A DNA stretch of 64,000 bases. It comes from Anodontia alba (Eukaryota; Mollusca; Bivalvia; Lucinida; Lucinidae). The stretch is taken from assembly GCA_964016985.1 (NCBI GenBank), contig OZ024825.1, positions 37,943,557 to 38,007,556 of the forward strand, given 5' to 3'. A program made the position numbers and the translations under genes. This document shows, one piece after another, positions 52,450 to 60,802 of this stretch (positions are counted from its first letter, which is position 1; each line of letters opens with the position of its first letter). The notes below the pieces were generated by a model. The model worked only from the letters and a program-made list of their open reading frames with translations. It did not search any database and was not told where the DNA came from.

Positions 52450-52745
52450 CCCCATTCATATACCTGGCCTTTGAAAAAACGGACCCATTTATATACTTGA
52501 TCATCCAAAATGTTGACCTATTTATATACTGACATTTGATTTTTTGTACCCATTTATTGCTGGTTGTTAGACAAATATCACAGTCAATTCATTGAATACT
52601 AAGAGAACAACTAGCCTCAGAAAAATGGGGCCTTTCACATAGGAATCCAGAAAAATCAGGTCATTCATATACTTTTTGTTAAAAAAAGGGGGCCAATCAT
52701 ATACCTGGCAGCGCTGAAAAAGGGGGCCATTAGGCACGCCCTCCA
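52450..52745. repeat. Diverged inverted segments with TTCATATACCTGGC motif
   Basis: CCCATTCATATACCTGGC, CCCATTTATATACTTG and ACCTATTTATATACTG on the left are echoed by TCATTCATATAC, CCAATCATATACCTGGC and CCCTTTTT-type words on the right. The structure is irregular and poorly conserved. Confidence 0.4.
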
Positions 52746-52770
52746 TTCCCCCCACCCCCTACCCCACAAC

Positions 52771-53238
52771 CCCCCGAGAATATTAACCAAAGATTGTGTG
52801 ATCATACATTGAAGACCCACTCAAGTTGATCAGTATTTGCGATAAATTCTGTATGAAGGCATGCTGTTTTGAAAAGATATATTATATGTTTTGTTGTTGA
52901 TGATGATGATCGAAAGCTACAGGTATTCACGCAGTCGCTACAGCATGATAGACGATCAAACGGGCTACGGAAATTGCCGACTTGATATGATCCGGTAATA
53001 CCCGAACTTTACCGATAACGATTGCACAACTGACCGAAAACAAACACCTTTGTTGTGTTAACCTAAAAATAGACTAATGGGTGTACAGATGTTGTGAAAT
53101 AGGGATTATTCAGGTATATAAGTTGGATATCCTTTCGAAAACTACTAACACTTCACTGAAGAAATGTAAAAGAAATAGTTTTCTGAGAAAGCTATACAAG
53201 TTATTAAAGGTATTATATGCTTTAATTGATTATTATAC

Positions 53239-53242
<4 letters not shown>
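52771..53242. other. No gene recognised
   Basis: A short GATGAT run near 52899-52910 is the only simple feature; no exon is supported. Confidence 0.4.

Positions 53243-53302
<60 letters not shown>
53243..53302. repeat. (TC)n microsatellite
   Basis: About 30 uninterrupted TC dinucleotides. Confidence 0.97.
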
Positions 53303-53304
<2 letters not shown>

Positions 53305-53352
53305 CTCAGTGGGTCACAGTTACTGATAATGATTAATTAGACCGCAACGACA

Positions 53353-53606
53353 GAAAACGTACCTTAATTAGGATATGTGCACCCAGCGAAGATTCAGACC
53401 AGCATGTGCATTCGCGCAGTCTGATAAGAATCTTCACAGGTCGCATTTTGCATAGCTAAGGATGCGAAGTTTGTTTTGTTTTTGTTTTTTTTTTTTTGTT
53501 GTTGTTGTTTTTTTTTTTTTTGAGGACAACAAAGACTTATATTAGACTGCGCGCATGCGCAGACTAATTTGTCTTCGTTGGGAGCACATATTAGAAGGTA
53601 TGTTTT
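53353..53606. mobile_element. MITE with AAAACGTACCTT termini
   Basis: The left end AAAACGTACCTTAATTAGGA, ATGTGCACCCAGCGAAGA mirrors the right end TCTTCGTTGGGAGCACATAT, TAGAAGGTATGTTTT. Inside are GCGCAGTCTGAT-type words as at 5840-5965 and a long T-run (about 53478-53521). Confidence 0.75.
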
Positions 53607-53629
53607 CTCACGTTGAGGCTTAAATTCAT

Positions 53630-53920
53630 GATTACGAAAACATGTCTATTCAAATATATAGAATACTTCAACTCGGAAAAAAAAAAAAAAAAAAACTGAA
53701 AATTTTCAGATAAAAAACACTGATATTTTTCATATTTCTGCTCAAAACATAGATTGTGGGTACTTGTTAGAACGACTCGGTGAGGCGGTTCTAACGAGTA
53801 CCCACAATCTATGTTTTTGAGCAGAAATAAGAAAAAATAATGTATACCCTGTAAACCATAGTTTTACAATATAAAAGTGGAGTTTAAGGGGGTCAATATT
53901 ATATAGGCATGTTTTCGTGA
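53630..53920. mobile_element. CGTTAGAAC-core MITE, copy 4
   Basis: Ends are GATTACGAAAACATGTCTAT and ATATAGGCATGTTTTCGTGA. The core at 53746-53817 has one damaged arm (GTTAGAACGACTCGGTG). Confidence 0.85.
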
Positions 53921-54103
53921 CGTTCATATCTCATAACCACGAGGTTTCATCAGGAAAACATACCTATATAATTTTGACCCCCTTAAACCCCACTTTTATA
54001 TAGTACGACTGAGGTTACAGGGGTATACATTATTTTTCTTATTTCTGCTCAAAAATTAGATTGTGGGTATTCGTTAGAACCGCCTCGGCGAGGCTGTTCT
54101 AAC

Positions 54104-54310
54104 TGTAGTAGGAGGAGAAATAGACCTGTAAAGAAAATATTCCCGTCGAGTGCCCCGACCGGGGATCGAACCAGGTACCCCTGGATCTCTAATCGAGCGT
54201 CATAACCACGAGGCTAAAAGGTCCGGACCAGTTAGACTGGTCATTTATGCACCCTATATATTTACATACATATTAATTATTTGTACTTCGCTTTGCCGCG
54301 CACTACTACA
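54104..54310 (-). repeat. 3' LTR (minus orientation) of the TRIM-like element
   Basis: This 207-bp LTR contains the tRNA-like sequence at 54152-54228 and an AT-rich segment (54253-54290, TATATATTTACATACATATT). Confidence 0.8.
54152..54228 (-). ncRNA. tRNA-like sequence in LTR (copy 1)
   Basis: Minus-strand reading over 77 nt. A box: TAGCCTCGTGGTTATGACGC. B box: GGTTCGATCCCC. The possible acceptor stem is GTCCGGA against TCGGGGC, with one mismatch and one wobble. The anticodon stem CTCGA/TCCAG has four of five pairs and a seven-base loop TTAGAGA. The T arm is CCTGG/CCCGG. The apparent anticodon AGA would be serine, but the long variable arm of tRNA-Ser is absent. It is therefore a tRNA-derived module, possibly a pol III promoter, and not a working tRNA gene. 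Confidence 0.7.
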
Positions 54311-54437
54311 CTCCTCCATTCTACAATGAAACATTTGTATCAAATGTTTTCTACTATTCCAAGGCTCTTTTGTGACTCTGTTGCCATTGCATCGCCCTTG
54401 AGCTCCGACGGTAGTCATCCTGGCACCAGGCACCAAA
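54311..54437 (-). other. Internal domain of the TRIM-like element
   Basis: 127 bp without coding capacity, including TTTGTATCAAATG, a small palindrome, and the candidate PBS at its right end and PPT at its left end. Confidence 0.6.
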
Positions 54438-54644
54438 TGTAGTAGGAGGAGAAATAGACCTGTAAAGAAAATATTCCCGTCGAGTGCCCCGACCGGGGAT
54501 CGAACCAGGTACCCCTGGATCTCTAATCGAGCGTCATAACCACGAGGCTAAAAGGTCCGGACCAGTTAGACTAGTCATTTATGCACCCTATATATTTACA
54601 TACATATTAATTATTTGTACTTCGCTTTGCCGCGCACTACTACA
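54438..54644 (-). repeat. 5' LTR (minus orientation) of the TRIM-like element
   Basis: Same length and, apart from one noted base, the same sequence as 54104-54310. Confidence 0.8.
54486..54562 (-). ncRNA. tRNA-like sequence in LTR (copy 2)
   Basis: Identical in layout to the copy at 54152-54228, with the same A box, B box and 77-nt span. A plus-strand open frame beginning MPRPGIEPG crosses it and is the usual translation artefact of tRNA-derived DNA. Confidence 0.7.
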
Positions 54645-54767
54645 TAACGAGTACCACATTCTATGTTTGAGCAGAAATATGAAAAATACCAGATTTCATT
54701 TATCTGAAAACTTTCAGTTTTTGGTGGTGAAATTTTCAATGTATTTGAATAGGCTTGTTTTTGTAAA

Positions 54768-55035
54768 GTATGCGAGGATTGTGTCAAGCTTAGATTTATT
54801 CTTTTAACCATTCAATCTATTAAACCTAATCAAATCAGGATTAACTTGATTTGAATTCACAGAACGTTTGTTGCTGACATTATCAAATATAATTTTCTTA
54901 TGTTTCCATACTTGATACAAAGTTGACCCTTTCACACCTGGCTTTCTGAAAAAGACTCTTCCATCTATCAGTTTGGACAGGTTCATTGCTGCCAACAGGA
55001 GTGTCAGTCAAAAGTAAAAGAAAATAAATAGTAAT
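54768..55035. other. No gene recognised
   Basis: Short sequence between MITEs. Part of a GATCAGAC-family trace (GTAGATCCTGATGAGACGGT) follows at 55036-55068. Confidence 0.4.
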
Positions 55036-55076
55036 GTAGATCCTGATGAGACGGTCTCGTCTGGATTTTAAACTTA

Positions 55077-55376
55077 TTACGAAAACACGCCTATTCAAAA
55101 ATATTGAAAATTTTACAACCAAAAAAGGAAAATTTTCAGATAAAAAATTCTGATATTTTTCATATCCCATTTCAAAACATAGATTGTGGGTACTCGTTAG
55201 AAGCGCCTCGGCGAGGCGGTTCTAACGAGTACACACAATCGACATTTTTAACAAAATAAGAATAATAATGTATACTCCTGTAAACCCAAGTTTTACTATA
55301 TAAAAGTGGGGTTTAAGTGGGGGGGGGGGAGGTGGGGGGGGGATGGTCAAAATTATATAGGCGTGTTTTCGTGATG
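55077..55376. mobile_element. CGTTAGAAC-core MITE, copy 6, with poly-G insertion
   Basis: Ends are ATTACGAAAACACGCCTATT and ATAGGCGTGTTTTCGTGATG. The core is at 55176-55248. The GGGGTTTAAG arm has expanded into two G-runs (about 55319-55342) not seen in the other copies. Confidence 0.87.
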
Positions 55377-55510
55377 TATTTCCAAAAGTACCTGTTTTGG
55401 TCTACAGGGATGAAATAGTTAAAACTGCGGCTATTTTAAAAATAGTATAATATTACTAAGGAAACGAAGATAAGTGACGTCACGGCATTATAGCCACACA
55501 GCTTGTCATG

Positions 55511-55716
55511 GCTAACTAGCTCTAAATGAGAGGTGTGTCAATACCAAACTTGTTTTATTTTTTCTACAAAAACGTATATTGTGACATATGTGGGCACTTA
55601 TTAGAATGGTATCACAGAAGCGCTTCTAATGAGTATCCATTGCATAGGTTTCGTGGAGAAAAACTGACAAAACTATTTATTTTGACACACCTCTTACTTA
55701 GAGAGCTAGTTAAGCA
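55511..55716. mobile_element. MITE with GCTAACTAGCTCTAAATGAG termini
   Basis: The left end GCTAACTAGCTCTAAATGAG, AGGTGTGTCA mirrors the right end TGACACACCTCTTACTTAGA, GAGCTAGTTAAGC. The centre (CACTTATTAGAAT ... GCTTCTAATGAG) resembles the core palindrome of the CGTTAGAAC-core MITEs although the ends are unrelated. Confidence 0.75.
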
Positions 55717-55744
55717 GCGACAGTCCATTACCTAAATGCATTAA

Positions 55745-55851
55745 CCCAGTAAGCATTCTTTATAAATCTATAACGGGCCATTATCGGCCCGTCAGGGTAG
55801 CTGACGGGCCGATAATCGCCCGCTAAAGATTTATAAAGAATGCTAGCCGGG
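55745..55851. repeat. CCCAGTNAGCATTCT hairpin, full copy 1
   Basis: CCCAGTAAGCATTCTTTATA, AATCTATAACGGGCC on the left and the inverse on the right ending TGCTAGCCGGG. The centre is CCCGTCAGGGTAGCTGACGG. It folds as one ~50-bp stem. Confidence 0.85.
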
Positions 55852-55943
55852 AAGACATATTTATGCAGTGTATAAGTGTCGAACAAATTGAAATCCGGTT
55901 TAAAAACTGAACTTCGGAAATTCCCGTAATATTCTTCATATCT

Positions 55944-56222
55944 CATTACGAAAACATGCCTATTCAAATATACTGAAAATTTTACCACCAAAAATTGAAA
56001 GTTTTCAGATAAAAAATTGTCATATTTTTTCAAATTTCTGCTCAAAACATAGATTGTGGGTACTCGTTAGAACCGCCTCGGGGAGGCGGTTCTAACGAGT
56101 ACCACAATCTATGTTTTGGAGCAGAAATAAGAGAAATAATGTATACTCCTGTAAACCCAGTTTTACTATATAAGAGTGGGGTTTACGGGGGTCAAAATTA
56201 TATAGGTATGTTTTCGTGATGT
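55944..56222. mobile_element. CGTTAGAAC-core MITE, copy 7
   Basis: Ends are CATTACGAAAACATGCCTAT and TATAGGTATGTTTTCGTGAT. The core is at about 56047-56116. It sits 160 bp upstream of the HEAT-like exon, presumably in its intron or 5' flank. Confidence 0.87.
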
Positions 56223-56383
56223 ATACATGTATTTTCATTATATACCATGGGGGAACTAAGAGGGGATTAACATTACATAAACTTGTAAACATAGACTTGT
56301 TTTTACATGCCATTCACGTTTTTATACATAAAATTTTCTGTTTATGTCATATACTTATAAGAACATTTTGTTTTCTAGAAGAG

Positions 56384-56779
56384 ATGTCGTCCGAAAGCGA
56401 GTCAAAGATCCTGGCTTTGAACGAAAAGGAAGCACTCCGACTCTGTGTTGACACCTCTGACATCGACACCATTATTTCCCTGACCAAACACAAGAGCCCC
56501 GTGGTAAGACAGAAGGCCCTGAGGGAAATGTGCCCGTGCAGAGTGAAAGACGATTTAACAGAATTCTGGAATAGAGTCCTTGAAATGCGTGATGACGAAG
56601 CGCCAAATGTGAGATACCAAGTTCTTCACGACCTCTGTGATGGATCTCCAGCTCATTTAGAATACAGAGTGGCGGAGGCATTGGACGACTTTAACCGGGA
56701 TTCGGACCCTAAGATCAGACGCGCGGCCCACAAGGCTCTCACCTCGTACAACAAGAAAGGAAAGTGGAACGTCATGTGA
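56384..56779 (+). CDS. HEAT/ARM-like repeat protein, 131 aa
   Basis: ATG at 56384 lies five bases after a splice acceptor (TTTTGTTTTCTAG, ending 56378), so the coding sequence begins near the start of its exon and a 5' non-coding exon probably lies upstream. The frame ends in TGA at 56777. Three helix-pair signatures are spaced about 35 residues apart: SPVVRQKALREMC (38-50), APNVRYQVLHDLCD (73-86) and DPKIRRAAHKALTSY (108-122). The P-x-V/I-R pattern with following hydrophobics is typical of HEAT repeats, which form curved protein-binding solenoids. No signal peptide, membrane segment or catalytic motif is visible. The acidic Ser-rich start (MSSESES) suggests a soluble intracellular protein. 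Base composition is richer in G+C than its surroundings, as expected for coding sequence. The TGA overlaps a perfect donor (GTGAGT at 56776), so splicing onward instead of stopping is a real alternative. Function is unknown; I do not recognise a named orthologue. Confidence 0.8.
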   Translation: MSSESESKILALNEKEALRLCVDTSDIDTIISLTKHKSPVVRQKALREMCPCRVKDDLTEFWNRVLEMRDDEAPNVRYQVLHDLCDGSPAHLEYRVAEALDDFNRDSDPKIRRAAHKALTSYNKKGKWNVM

Positions 56780-57175
56780 GTTCTCAACAAACAATAGTCT
56801 CATCACACACAATAAGAAAAGCACATGGAACGCGTGCATTCTCATTCGGAACAGTAATCTGTCGCACACAAGTTGGGAACGTGCTGTGAGTTCCCGTCGC
56901 AAACAGTATGACAGGCAAGTTGGTACGACTTATTGCAAACAGTAGGATAGATGTTACGACTTATAACAAACAGTAGGACAGATGTTACGACTTATAACAA
57001 ACAGTAGGGCTGACAAGTGGAATGTATTATGACATCGCAAATAGTGGGACATGTACGAAAGTGGAATATGTTACGACATATCGCAAACGGTAGGACAGGT
57101 AAATGACGTATTGTAGGTTTTCAACGCGAGCAACATAGCTTGCAAATGGAACTTGCTGTCACATACACTGAAAAC
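56780..57175 (+). repeat. Imperfect 31-45 bp tandem repeat derived from the gene 3' end
   Basis: About nine degenerate units follow the stop codon directly, with words such as GTTACGACTTATAACAAACA, GTAGGACAG, AAGTGGAATGTATTATGACA and CGCAAATAGTGGGAC. The last codons of the gene plus the following bases (AAGTGGAACGTCATGTGAGT, TCTCAACAAACAATAGT) align as the first unit. Two central units (about 56950-57005) are nearly identical. Confidence 0.75.
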
Positions 57176-57659
57176 TGTTGCATGGCATTTAACGCTTAGC
57201 ATGCCGGGTGAAGTTTTCAGCACACGACAAATTGAAATATTTTTCTTATATTTTTCCTAGAAAACATGTTTGGACATTTTATGCACATTGTCTCCAGTAG
57301 AGAAAATTTGCATGAAATGTCAAATCCTGTTTTCTGGAAAAAGTAAGGAAAAATAAACTAATATCAATTTATCGTCTTCTGAATTAACCCAGAGAGTGGT
57401 AAAGGTTAAGAGCAGAGCTGGAAGTCCGACTGTGTAGTTCCGCTTGCAGAAAAGTCTCGAACGACAAAACGTTCAAGGCCATGTCACCAGAAGATTCATA
57501 GAAAAAAGCAATTATGAAAGTGGACATATTTCTTTTTATAATGTATTATTTTTTTATTTCTCCAAATGTTTTGGTATCATGAACGATAGGGCAACGTTTG
57601 AATCTTTATTGTTTGCTCATGCGATTCGTGTTTATTCTATTTTAAGTTTTATGTAAGGA
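57176..57659. other. No gene recognised; possible 3' UTR
   Basis: An AATAAA hexamer lies at 57352-57357. If the HEAT-like gene ends at its TGA, this could be its 3' UTR. No further exon is supported. Confidence 0.35.
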
Positions 57660-57767
57660 CCCAGTTAGCATTCTACGTAAATCTACATCGGGCCGTCATC
57701 GGCCCGTCAGCTACCCTGACGGGCCGATGACGGTCCGATATAGATTTACGTAGAATGCTGACTGGGG
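57660..57767. repeat. CCCAGTNAGCATTCT hairpin, full copy 2
   Basis: CCCAGTTAGCATTCTACGTA, AATCTACATCGGGCC and the inverse arm ending AATGCTGACTGGG, with CAGCTACCCTGACGGGCC at the centre. It has the same architecture as 55745-55851 with different arm bases at paired positions. Confidence 0.85.
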
Positions 57768-57893
57768 ATATGTCAAATTTTGATATTTAAAACATTGTCA
57801 TTTTACTGGCTTTAAGTATGCGGATCTGTTTAAACTATAACAAGAAGAAACGAACGTTTTACTTAGTCGAATATTTTACATCCCGTCATTTCG

Positions 57894-57899
57894 AATAAA
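57894..57899 (+). promoter_or_regulatory. Candidate polyadenylation signal
   Basis: AATAAA about 1.1 kb after the HEAT-like stop codon, followed by a T-rich stretch (57918-57938). A chance match is possible in AT-rich DNA. Confidence 0.25.
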
Positions 57900-57934
57900 G
57901 ACAGATCAAACTAAACTTTGAGTTGGACTTTTTA

Positions 57935-58180
57935 TTTTAGGGGGACTGGATATACTTGGTATATTTTCCGCCATTTTTAAAAAGGGACACAACTTTTGTG
58001 ACTTCCTGTTTGCTTTCTTGCATATTAAGCGTGTTCTGAAAATAGATCTATACCCTAAAAAGAAATAATTAAGGATAGGATTCGTTGATTTTTGAGTGGA
58101 CATCTTTTCATAAGGGGAACAAAATCAATTCAGACAAGAGTTACAACACAGCCCCTGAAAGTATATCTACTCCCCTTAAG
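57935..58180. repeat. GGGTCTACTCTAAA hairpin-family copy 2 (divergent)
   Basis: GGACACAACTTTTGTGACTT and CCTGTTTGC match the lead-in at 50790-50806 and 62257-62285. The tail has GTATATCTACTCCCCTTAAG. Confidence 0.5.
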
Positions 58181-58224
58181 GTGAATGGATACACGAACAA
58201 GGCAGATAAGTCTGACTTTAACGT

Positions 58225-58365
58225 ATTTGTCCTCCCTCCCAAAGGAGGCTACTCTTAAAAGGAAACATTTGCTACCCACTGTAGCAAAGTCTTCTTTAAG
58301 AGTAGACATTTTTCATAAAAAGAAGTAAATGGAGTGGCCTCCTTTGGAAAGGGAGGCCAAACCTT
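58225..58365. repeat. Palindrome with GGCTACTCTTAAAAGGAAAC arms
   Basis: Outer arms CCTCCCTCCCAAAGGAGGCT and GGCCTCCTTTGGAAAGGGAG mirror each other. Inner arms ACTCTTAAAAGGAAACATTT and CTTCTTTAAGAGTAGAC mirror around GCTACCCACTGTAGC. Confidence 0.7.
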
Positions 58366-58407
58366 TCAGCTGACAATGTTTTCTGTCTGAGTTTTATCCA
58401 TCTCAGG

Positions 58408-58497
58408 AAACACACATAATAACGTTGGTTCAACGTGGCTGCGACGTTATGACGTCACAGTGACGTCGAAACGGTGTTATTTCAATGTTGTGTGTTT
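58408..58497. repeat. Imperfect palindrome AAACACACATAATAACGTTG
   Basis: The left arm AAACACACATAATAACGTTG mirrors the right arm GTTATTTCAATGTTGTGTGT. The centre has GACGTTATGACGTCACAGTG, ACGTC. Confidence 0.65.
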
Positions 58498-58639
58498 ACG
58501 GGGATTGACTTTACTATTTACCGGGATAGTCGATTAACCCCTGTCATGCTGAATAATTTAAGATGCCACGCCCACTTCTAATTTTCAGCCTATGAGATTA
58601 CTTGATCCAGATTGTTAATATCAAGTCACATACTGAATG

Positions 58640-58709
58640 GCAAACAGTGCAGATCCAGATCAGTTGGCTTCTTCAGAAGCCAACTGATCTGGATCTACAC
58701 TGTTTGCAA
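58640..58709. repeat. GCAAACAGTG hairpin element, near-perfect palindrome
   Basis: GGCAAACAGTGCAGATCCAG, ATCAGTTGGCTTCT is followed by its almost exact inverse ending CTACACTGTTTGC. Arm length is about 34 bp with a minimal loop. Confidence 0.9.
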
Positions 58710-59084
58710 AGGCAGGGTATATCCGGGTTCAGCAGGACAAGGGTTAATATAAGTATATAGTTCATAGCTAAATTTAAATTGTTAACTGTCTTTCTAAAAA
58801 TAATGTATTTTATCACAGTGCAGTGTATTTGTATGGTAGGTTTTGCCAAAGGTCAAGATCAGTCTGTGCGGACAGCCGTCAAGCCCGGCGCTGTCGGCTT
58901 ACAAAAACATTGGTTATCGCGAAATATTTGGAATATCAGTATAAGCCCTGATCTGAATGTGCGGATCCATGGTTTTTCGCTGTTCCTATATGTTTTCCAA
59001 GGGCCTATATTATAATAAAAAAGGCGAAACCGATGCCAGCTTATCTGTATAAAATAAGAACTGTAGTTATGTTAAGGGGAACTG

Positions 59085-59310
59085 ATATATATTTCAAAGG
59101 GAGGTAACTGTGTCAAAATGTGTTTTTGCCCCCTTCTGAAAAGGGATGTACACTGTAAGGAAAGAATTTGCTCCCAGATTCTTTCCTTATTGAGTAGACC
59201 TCTTTTTAAAAGGGCTTGACATACAGTTAAGAAAGCAGAAAGTCATAAAAAATGTCTGGCTTGGCGGAAATGTCGAAACATCTACCAAGTGTATTCATTC
59301 CCCTTAAAAT
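59085..59310. repeat. GGGTCTACTCTAAA hairpin-family copy 3
   Basis: GGAAAGAATTTGCTCCCAGA, TTCTTTCCTTATTGAGTAGA forms the palindrome, flanked by CTGAAAAGGGATG and CTCTTTTTAAAAGGGC. It ends GTATTCATTCCCCTTAA. Confidence 0.65.
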
Positions 59311-59366
59311 ATCGGGACACATTAATTCCTTACAATGTTTGTTCTAAGTATAAACAAGTGCTATGG

Positions 59367-59432
59367 CAAACAATGTTGGCCCTTCTCGTACGCCGCATTC
59401 CGCGGCGTCTGACCAGGATCTACACTGTTAAC
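59367..59432. repeat. GCAAACAGTG hairpin element (diverged)
   Basis: GGCAAACAATGTTGGCCC, ACGCCGCATTCCGCGGCGTC and ATCTACACTGTTAACTC. The central stem is strong while the outer left arm is decayed. Confidence 0.75.
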
Positions 59433-59506
59433 TCAAGCCTGCATGTTCCAGTACTTGGTGTTAGTTTAGTAACTGCTTGTAATTCTAAACTCCTGGATAG
59501 CGGCAA

Positions 59507-59573
59507 AAAGTATACATAGACCCCTATCCGACGGCGCGTTTTGTGACGTCTGATCTGGGTCTTCTCTGTTTGC
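59507..59573. repeat. GCAAACAGTG hairpin element (diverged)
   Basis: ACATAGACCCCTATCCGACG, GCGCGTTTTGTGACGTCTGA, TCTGGGTCTTCTCTGTTTGC. It has the same layout as the copy at 62088-62154. Confidence 0.7.
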
Positions 59574-59599
59574 CCAGGCCTGTACGTTCTTATACTTAG

Positions 59600-60299
59600 G
59601 GTAAATACTGTTCCGTACATATTTGTGCAGACATGTATGAACAAACAGAGTAGTCCCAGGTCAAACTACTCTTAAGGGTCTATTCTGTTTGTCCTACAAC
59701 CAGCGCTTTTTATGTACATCTGCCCTCTTTAATTGCGTGGTGGTGCTTTATCCTAGATGGATTGCGTTTGATCTTACTCGGCTGAGATCGGCTTGTCATC
59801 GGCTGAGATCGGTTCGTCATTGTTTTCTTGTGGTATGCTTTTGTTCCACTCTTCCATTTATAGTCGAGCCTTCATCCTTATCTCATTATATATAGTATTG
59901 CTATTTATATGTTTTCTATGTTGAACCACTTATGGCCAGGGAACCCCTATTTGGACCGAACAATTATACGTAGCTGATTGATGGCGACGGGTTTAGGGAC
60001 CAGGAGCCTAATTACTTTTCCATAGCCTTCAAACATAGCATTCAAATGGCTAAATTCTGACCCTTAGAATATACATTGACTTCCAAATTTGGTATCTTAT
60101 TGGTTAGCCTTAGACTGACAAGATAAATCACAAAAAAAGGAAGGGTCTATCAGCATGCTTTGGCACATTTCTACCCTTGAACCCATTTTCGTGGAAATAA
60201 ACAAAAGAAAAATATAAGTTTACCAGGTCTGATTTTTCAACACTAGCACAATTCCTTTGACAAATCAAAATTTGGTCTGCAAATATGAAATGAAATATA
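59600..60299. other. No gene recognised
   Basis: A short direct repeat CGGCTGAGATCGG occurs twice at 59778-59812. Open frames of 68-89 codons here show no recognisable domain. Confidence 0.4.
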
Positions 60300-60301
60300 T
60301 A

Positions 60302-60660
60302 CAGTATAACCTCAATGGCTCGAACACGGATGGCTCGTTTACCGTGGATGATTCGAACTCTTTTTTCAGTCCCTACAAAGTTCTTCCAATAGCTCAAGAA
60401 AACAATTATTTAGGGATTTTTTTCTTATTTTATCACGGAATTGTATGTTGTATGTACTCATTAAATTCGCCTCATCGAGGCTATTCTAATGAGTACACTC
60501 AACATACAATCATTGTGTTGAAAATCGAAAAGATTTCTCTAAATTATCGCTATTTGTTTCCTGAACTGGTGTCATGATTAACCCTCAGTGGCTCGAACTA
60601 CCCATGTCTCGAACGAATTTCCGTGGTCCCCAAGATGTTCGAGCCATTGAGGTTCGACTG
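60302..60660. mobile_element. pogo/Tigger-like MITE (359 bp) with TA target duplication
   Basis: TIRs are CAGTATAACCTCAATGGCTC, GAAC and the inverse GTTCGAGCCATTGAGGTTCG, ACTG. TA flanks both sides (60300-60301, 60661-60662). CAGT ends plus TA fit the Tc1/mariner-pogo group. The centre (60443-60512, TGTACTCATTAAATTCGCCT and inverse) is homologous to the core palindrome of the CGTTAGAAC MITEs. Confidence 0.85.
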
Positions 60661-60802
60661 TAGATTGTGTAAAACTGACGTAAGTTTAAACATTCTCATC
60701 CATTTCTGTCCAATCAGAGTCAAGATTTTTTGATAAAATATAGCCTTTTGCTATACATGTATATTGATACCCTGCTCCTTGTAGTTCCCAACAGTTGTTC
60801 TG

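Larger units (their letters stand above)
54104..54644 (-). mobile_element. TRIM-like LTR retroelement (541 bp)
   Basis: Two direct repeats of 207 bp, with one difference noted (GACTGG versus GACTAG), flank 127 bp. Each starts TGTAGTAG and ends CTACTACA, so LTR-type TG...CA ends are present. The insertion is flanked by TAAC (54100-54103 and 54645-54648), a 4-bp target duplication. On the minus strand the first LTR is followed after two bases by TGGTGCCTGGTGCCAGG, a plausible primer-binding site because such sites start TGG. The second LTR is preceded by the purine-rich GAATGGAGGAG, a plausible polypurine tract. There is no gag or pol, so it would need proteins from another element. High LTR identity implies a recent insertion. 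The ends and repeats are seen; the PBS and PPT roles are inferred. Confidence 0.8.
53949..54767. mobile_element. CGTTAGAAC-core MITE, copy 5, split by a TRIM insertion
   Basis: It starts CATCAGGAAAACATACCTAT and ends GAATAGGCTTGTTTTTGTAA. The core is interrupted after GGCTGTTCTAAC (54103) and resumes at TAACGAGTACC (54645). The gap holds the 541-bp LTR element, so this MITE was in place first. Confidence 0.85.

Noticed and set aside
54152..54562. Two functional tRNA genes
   Set aside because: The acceptor and T stems have mismatches, the anticodon does not fit the arm structure, and both copies sit inside LTRs. They are treated as tRNA-like modules.
54484..54807. 107-codon frame beginning MPRPGIEPG
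   Set aside because: It is a translation of tRNA-like DNA running through an LTR into a MITE; a common false protein.
54898..56313. Minus-strand frames containing SENFQFLVVKFS-like words
   Set aside because: The same peptide recurs because it is the translated arm of the CGTTAGAAC MITE family.
56472..56902. Minus-strand frames over the HEAT-like exon
   Set aside because: They are shadows of the plus-strand coding frame, which has a splice acceptor and recognisable repeats.
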